From assembly GCA_035968315.1 (NCBI GenBank), contig JAVYIN010000005.1, forward strand, positions 971,001 through 1,035,000: a stretch of 64,000 nucleotides of DNA. The letters are read 5' to 3'. The notes under the pieces are model-generated. The model made no database searches. It was given only the letters and a program-made list of their open reading frames with translations, and was not told where the DNA came from. This DNA comes from Nitrospira sp. GTDB taxonomy: Bacteria; Nitrospirota; Nitrospiria; Nitrospirales; Nitrospiraceae. The position numbers were made by a program, and so were the translations under genes. This document shows positions 59,150-64,000 of this stretch, piece after piece. Each line of letters starts with the position of its first letter. Within the stretch, counting starts at the first letter, position 1.

Positions 59150-60074
59150 GTACTTCGATCCCCCTCAGGACTACAAACCGGGTCTTATTCTCCAACTGCG
59201 TGAGCGGCTGGAGGGCGGAGACCTGCTGCCCGATGTCCGCCAGATACCCCTACCAGCCCCCTTCGCTCGCAGTGAAGCGATCATTCTCATTCATGGTTTC
59301 AACAACCACTACGGAGAGGCTGGAGTCGCCTACCAAGGTTTCCGTCTTCGCCAGTACCAGCGTGTAACTCCCCGGATGATACCTCCTAGATTAGAGGAAA
59401 TCCTTGCCGATCTGTTCTGGCCAGGCGATGCGGCATGGGGCCTCTTCGACCTGATGGATTTTCTCGTCTATCCAACCGCCGTCGGTACGGCGAAAGAGGC
59501 AGCCCCGCGTTTAGCCCGATATCTCCGTTCCATGCCAGTCCTGCGGATTACTCACTTCATAGGGCATTCGCTCGGGTGCCGGATCGTACTAGAAACAATT
59601 GACGATCTCCAGCGAAATGGCGGGCCAGTCGTGGGGAAAGTCTGCCTGATGGCAGCAGCAGTTCCGGTGTTTAAAGTTCGGTTCGGCGGAGAACTTGCCG
59701 GGGCCATGGAACATGCCAGAGAAGTGCGCATTCTTCATTCTGACGATGATGCAGTCCTCAAATATGCATTTCCCCCGGGGCAAACTCTGGCTTCTGGCGA
59801 CGAAGGTTTTTTTCCGAACGCGCTGGGGCTGTATCGCCCACCGCCAGATGTTGCCGGTCGAGTCGACCCGGTCAATATCGAAGACGCGGGACATGGTGAT
59901 TATTGGGGGCACTCACAGAGTGAACCAACAGCTCTTGCCGCGGATCATATTGCTGAATTCTTTCGCTTTGGATCATGGCAACGGACAATGGCTGCACGCA
60001 TACCAGGAACCTCCCCTAGGCCTAGCACCGCTCAACCGAGAGAAGTAGGTTTTTCCAGATCGATTCATTCGTAA
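59142..60074 (+). CDS. Alpha/beta-hydrolase (DUF900-like) coupled to the membrane protein
   Basis: The 310-aa product has the fold's oxyanion strand AIILIHGFNNHYGEAGVAYQGF, nucleophile elbow FIGHSLGCRIVLETI, a late acid in LHSDDDAVLKYAF and a late His in EDAGHGDYWGHS. Thus the Ser-Asp-His triad is complete. The C-terminal 30 residues are disordered. Substrate is unknown; lipid or acyl ester is likely. The GTG at 59142 overlaps the membrane-protein gene. Confidence 0.8.
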   Translation: MAKYFDPPQDYKPGLILQLRERLEGGDLLPDVRQIPLPAPFARSEAIILIHGFNNHYGEAGVAYQGFRLRQYQRVTPRMIPPRLEEILADLFWPGDAAWGLFDLMDFLVYPTAVGTAKEAAPRLARYLRSMPVLRITHFIGHSLGCRIVLETIDDLQRNGGPVVGKVCLMAAAVPVFKVRFGGELAGAMEHAREVRILHSDDDAVLKYAFPPGQTLASGDEGFFPNALGLYRPPPDVAGRVDPVNIEDAGHGDYWGHSQSEPTALAADHIAEFFRFGSWQRTMAARIPGTSPRPSTAQPREVGFSRSIHS

Positions 60075-60270
60075 GCTCCCCCCAATCTGAGACGGTACGA
60101 AAGGAAAACCTTTCGATTCAATAACCAACCTAGCCAGAATGCTCCCACGCGTCAGTCGGAGTTCATCAAAAGGCAGATCCTGTTGATTCTTAATGAAGGT
60201 GTATCCTGCTCCCCTTGAAATTGAGACCACCTTCAAGACATGGTCCTGAGCGGACCGAGGAGGTGGGGAG

Positions 60271-60462
60271 ATGGCAGCAGAAGCAATCGAACCGATTGAG
60301 CGGTGGACGGCCAAGCGGCGCATGGCGTTGGTGGTCAGTACCTTGAAGGGCGAGGCGTCCGTCGCCGAAGCTGCTCGGACCCATGGGCTGACTGTCGCGG
60401 AGGTGGAGGACTGGCGGGAGAAGTTTCTGCTGGGGGCCGAGAATGCGCTGCGCACACAGAAC
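60271..60462 (+). pseudogene. Truncated transposase N-terminus (helix-turn-helix)
   Basis: The frame begins AIEPIERWTAKRRMALVVSTLKGEASVAEAARTHGLTVAEVEDWREKFLLGAENALR, the DNA-binding part of a transposase orfA. It breaks off near 60462, where unrelated AT-rich sequence starts. GAGGAGGTGGGGAG stands just before the ATG. It is a decayed insertion sequence. Confidence 0.75.
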
Positions 60463-60579
60463 AACTGCCTAGTCATCAAACCTCCGCGCCTTTTATACTC
60501 GACTGGTTGCCTTTGTCTTGCATACTCTTTACTCTTTCAAATGTTCAAGATGACATAATATTCACAAGAGGCAGAGAAC

Positions 60580-61329
60580 ATGTCTGAAAATAAGGTGTGT
60601 TTTGTAATTGCCCCTATCGGACTTGACGATTCCGACATACGTAAGCGCTCCGACCAAATATTCAAGCATGTCATTGAGCCAGTGGCTAAGGAATGTGGCT
60701 ACAAGGCAATAAGAGCCGATCACATGTCACAACCCGGTTCAATTACAACCCAAATCGTTGACCAAATACTCTCGGCTCCACTAGTTGTGGCGGACCTCAC
60801 TGGACACAACGCAAATGTGTTGTATGAACTTGCGATCAGACACGTCGTTAGAAAACCCGTTGTGCAACTTATTCAACAGGGTGAAGGGCTTCCCTTTGAT
60901 GTCGCAGCACAGAGGACCATTCAGGTGGACCACAAAGACTTAGATAGTGTGGCGGTGGCGAAGGTAGAGTTGTCCAAACAGATTCTGAATGTCGAGAAAG
61001 ACCCAACCCAGGTGGATAGCCCTGTTTCAATCGCCCTTGATCTCAGTGCGCTACGAAGTAGCACGAAGCCTGTTGATGCTACCCTGGTCGAAATTGTTTC
61101 TTTGCTCCATGAAATTCGGACAGAACAACAAGCACAAGCAAGCAGGCGGAGAAGAGAAAGGTTGATAGACGCACTGGTACAGAGGGAGCAAATAACCACA
61201 AGCTTGTTAGACAAGAATATCCCGATAGGCTCACCAACCCGAATTCGGGAGGGCTGGATAAGCAAATCTTTGGCTCCGCATGATGTGTTTGGGGACGAGG
61301 GAAAAGATTCATCAGGTGGCCCGGCTTGA
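60580..61329 (+). CDS. Nucleoside 2-deoxyribosyltransferase/TIR-like protein, possible defence effector
   Basis: The 249-aa product begins NKVCFVIAPIGLDDSDIRKRSDQIFKHVIEPVAKECGYKAIRADHM, then LSAPLVVADLTGHNANVLYELAIRHVVRKPVVQLI. This is the NDT/TIR-like Rossmann fold with the Glu in NVLYELA in the position of the catalytic acid. Such domains cleave nucleosides or NAD in some anti-phage systems. The C-terminal half (about 140-249) is helical with a coiled Arg-rich stretch. The ATG has GAGG upstream. No sensor gene is obvious beside it. Confidence 0.78.
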   Translation: MSENKVCFVIAPIGLDDSDIRKRSDQIFKHVIEPVAKECGYKAIRADHMSQPGSITTQIVDQILSAPLVVADLTGHNANVLYELAIRHVVRKPVVQLIQQGEGLPFDVAAQRTIQVDHKDLDSVAVAKVELSKQILNVEKDPTQVDSPVSIALDLSALRSSTKPVDATLVEIVSLLHEIRTEQQAQASRRRRERLIDALVQREQITTSLLDKNIPIGSPTRIREGWISKSLAPHDVFGDEGKDSSGGPA

Positions 61330-61474
61330 GTATCAATGAATGGCGAAGCGTATTCCGCTGAATCCGGCCACCCTTCAGAGCCCCGCGTAGATCCTCAATG
61401 GTCTGTCCGCCATCGCCATCATGGATAATGGCGTTCTACGGGAAATAACTTCTCACCATGACAAGAACCGAGTG

Positions 61475-61726
61475 TTATTCAGCCCCCTCTTCAGATGGCA
61501 CCGACCGGAGAAAATCAGCAAAGCGCACAATGGGGACCGCTTCAAACTTCTTCAGCTTAAGAAGATGCTGATCGCCCGTGACGAGCAGATCCGCATCAAC
61601 GGTCACCGCACATTCAAGAATGCGATTGTCTGGAACATCTTCCAGCACGGTAAGCTTGCGTGCTGGCCGGACAATCGTGGATGCTAGATGATCTCCCCAC
61701 GAATTTATTCCTAGTCGCTGCACCAA
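61475..61726 (-). pseudogene. C-terminal fragment of a PIN-domain gene
   Basis: VPDNRILECAVTVDADLLVTGDQHLLKLKKFEAVPIVRFADFL is the C-terminal half of a PIN (VapC-type) protein, including the acidic DxD region. The N-terminal half with the first catalytic Asp is missing, and the frame runs from about 61726 without a proper start. It is a truncated toxin relic beside the rRNA operon end. Confidence 0.7.
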
Positions 61727-61743
61727 TCACCACAAAATAAAAA

Positions 61744-61769
61744 AGCCTGCTAGATTGCTCTAGCAGGCT
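61744..61769 (-). terminator. rRNA operon terminator
   Basis: Read on the minus strand, GCCTGCTAGA and TCTAGCAGGC form a perfect 10-bp stem with a GCAA loop, followed by TTTTTTATT. It lies just after the 5S gene. Confidence 0.92.
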
Positions 61770-61776
61770 CTTTTGA

Positions 61777-61895
61777 AACCCGGCAGCGTCCTACTTTCCC
61801 ACTGCCTCACGGCAGCAGTATCATCGGCCTTGGAGGGCTTAACTTCCGTGTTCGGTATGGGAACGGGTGTGGCCCCTCCGGCAAGGCCACCGGGA
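61777..61895 (-). rRNA. rrf: 5S ribosomal RNA
   Basis: About 118 nt on the minus strand from TCCCGGTGGCC to GCTGCCGGGTT; the two ends pair as helix I. The internal CCCGTTCCCATACCGAACACGG and GAAGTTAAGCCCTCCAAGG are standard for 5S. Ends may be off by a few bases. Confidence 0.93.
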
Positions 61896-62035
61896 ATATT
61901 GAATACGTCTTGATATGTCTCGCGATTTACTCGGCGTAAAAGATGAACAGATGATATCTATTCACATCTCACACGTTCGTTTCACGATGCGCACTGTGCG
62001 ATGCGCGAAGACCATGTCTATCAGGAGCAAAGGAT

Positions 62036-64000
<1,965 letters not shown>

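Noticed and set aside
61340..61470. Possible insertion-sequence end near GGCCGGATTCAGCGGAATACGC on the minus strand
   Set aside because: The string feels familiar from IS ends, but no inverted partner or transposase frame is visible, so it is not annotated.

Overview
The window looks like chromosomal DNA of a GC-rich, Gram-negative, diderm bacterium. LptD, a LolB-like lipoprotein, RND/MFP/TolC efflux genes, sigma-54 regulators, hopanoid-type HpnD/HpnE genes and a B12-dependent ribonucleotide reductase all fit a member of Nitrospirota, most likely Nitrospira. The genus is an inference from gene content. Most of the window is core genome; several short stretches and the right-hand 4.5 kb look accessory.

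Layout. 1-11.2 kb: C-terminal part of a membrane Ser/Thr kinase with a decayed PP2C phosphatase behind it, small secreted proteins, a YjbQ-family protein, class II ribonucleotide reductase nrdJ, an SH3-like membrane protein, a HAD phosphatase, hpnD-hpnE, a lipoprotein and a PilZ protein. 11.4-12.5 kb: a Fur-box promoter that drives an apparent roughly 120-nt small RNA ending in a perfect terminator, followed by three small genes. 13.4-15.8 kb: an accessory patch with a PIN-domain operon headed by an unlisted 53-aa membrane protein, an XRE regulator whose toxin partner looks decayed, and an overlapping brnT-brnA pair. 16-22.4 kb: a response regulator carrying an in-frame palindromic insertion, overlapping an RND permease, adaptor and TolC-type operon.

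22.4-32.4 kb is a long leftward run: radA, a LolB-like lipoprotein, tsaB, rimI, DUF465, tatC, a Ycf48-like propeller protein, cyclophilin and a lipoprotein, then separate bcp, TPR lipoprotein, two DUF507 genes and a cyclophilin-like gene. 32.5-35.8 kb: an RNase H-like exonuclease, a PP2C phosphatase and secreted proteins.

36.1-44.5 kb is the most unusual part, a signalling locus. It holds a 1400-residue protein that joins receiver, PAS, degenerate histidine-kinase, two PilZ, LuxD-like alpha/beta hydrolase and SAM-methyltransferase modules; a GAF histidine kinase; an NtrC-type sigma-54 activator; and an HD-GYP response regulator behind a good sigma-54 promoter with three helically phased upstream repeats. 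The pieces suggest a phosphorelay and c-di-GMP circuit acting on an enzyme fused to its own sensor.

44.5-56.8 kb: recN, trxA, lptD, folC, accD, a Ni/Co-type transporter, the molybdopterin genes moaA, a natural moaD-moaE fusion and moaC, then a cluster of small membrane proteins. 57.2-61.7 kb is a less GC-rich island with a barrel-like protein, a membrane-protein/hydrolase pair, a transposase fragment, a nucleoside-deoxyribosyltransferase/TIR-like protein and a PIN fragment. The window closes with the 3' part of an rRNA operon on the minus strand (terminator, 5S, partial 23S).

Two repeat families recur: a (GTGAAAC)n heptamer array at four loci, twice read as part of a lipoprotein signal peptide, and palindromic elements of about 120 bp at gene ends.
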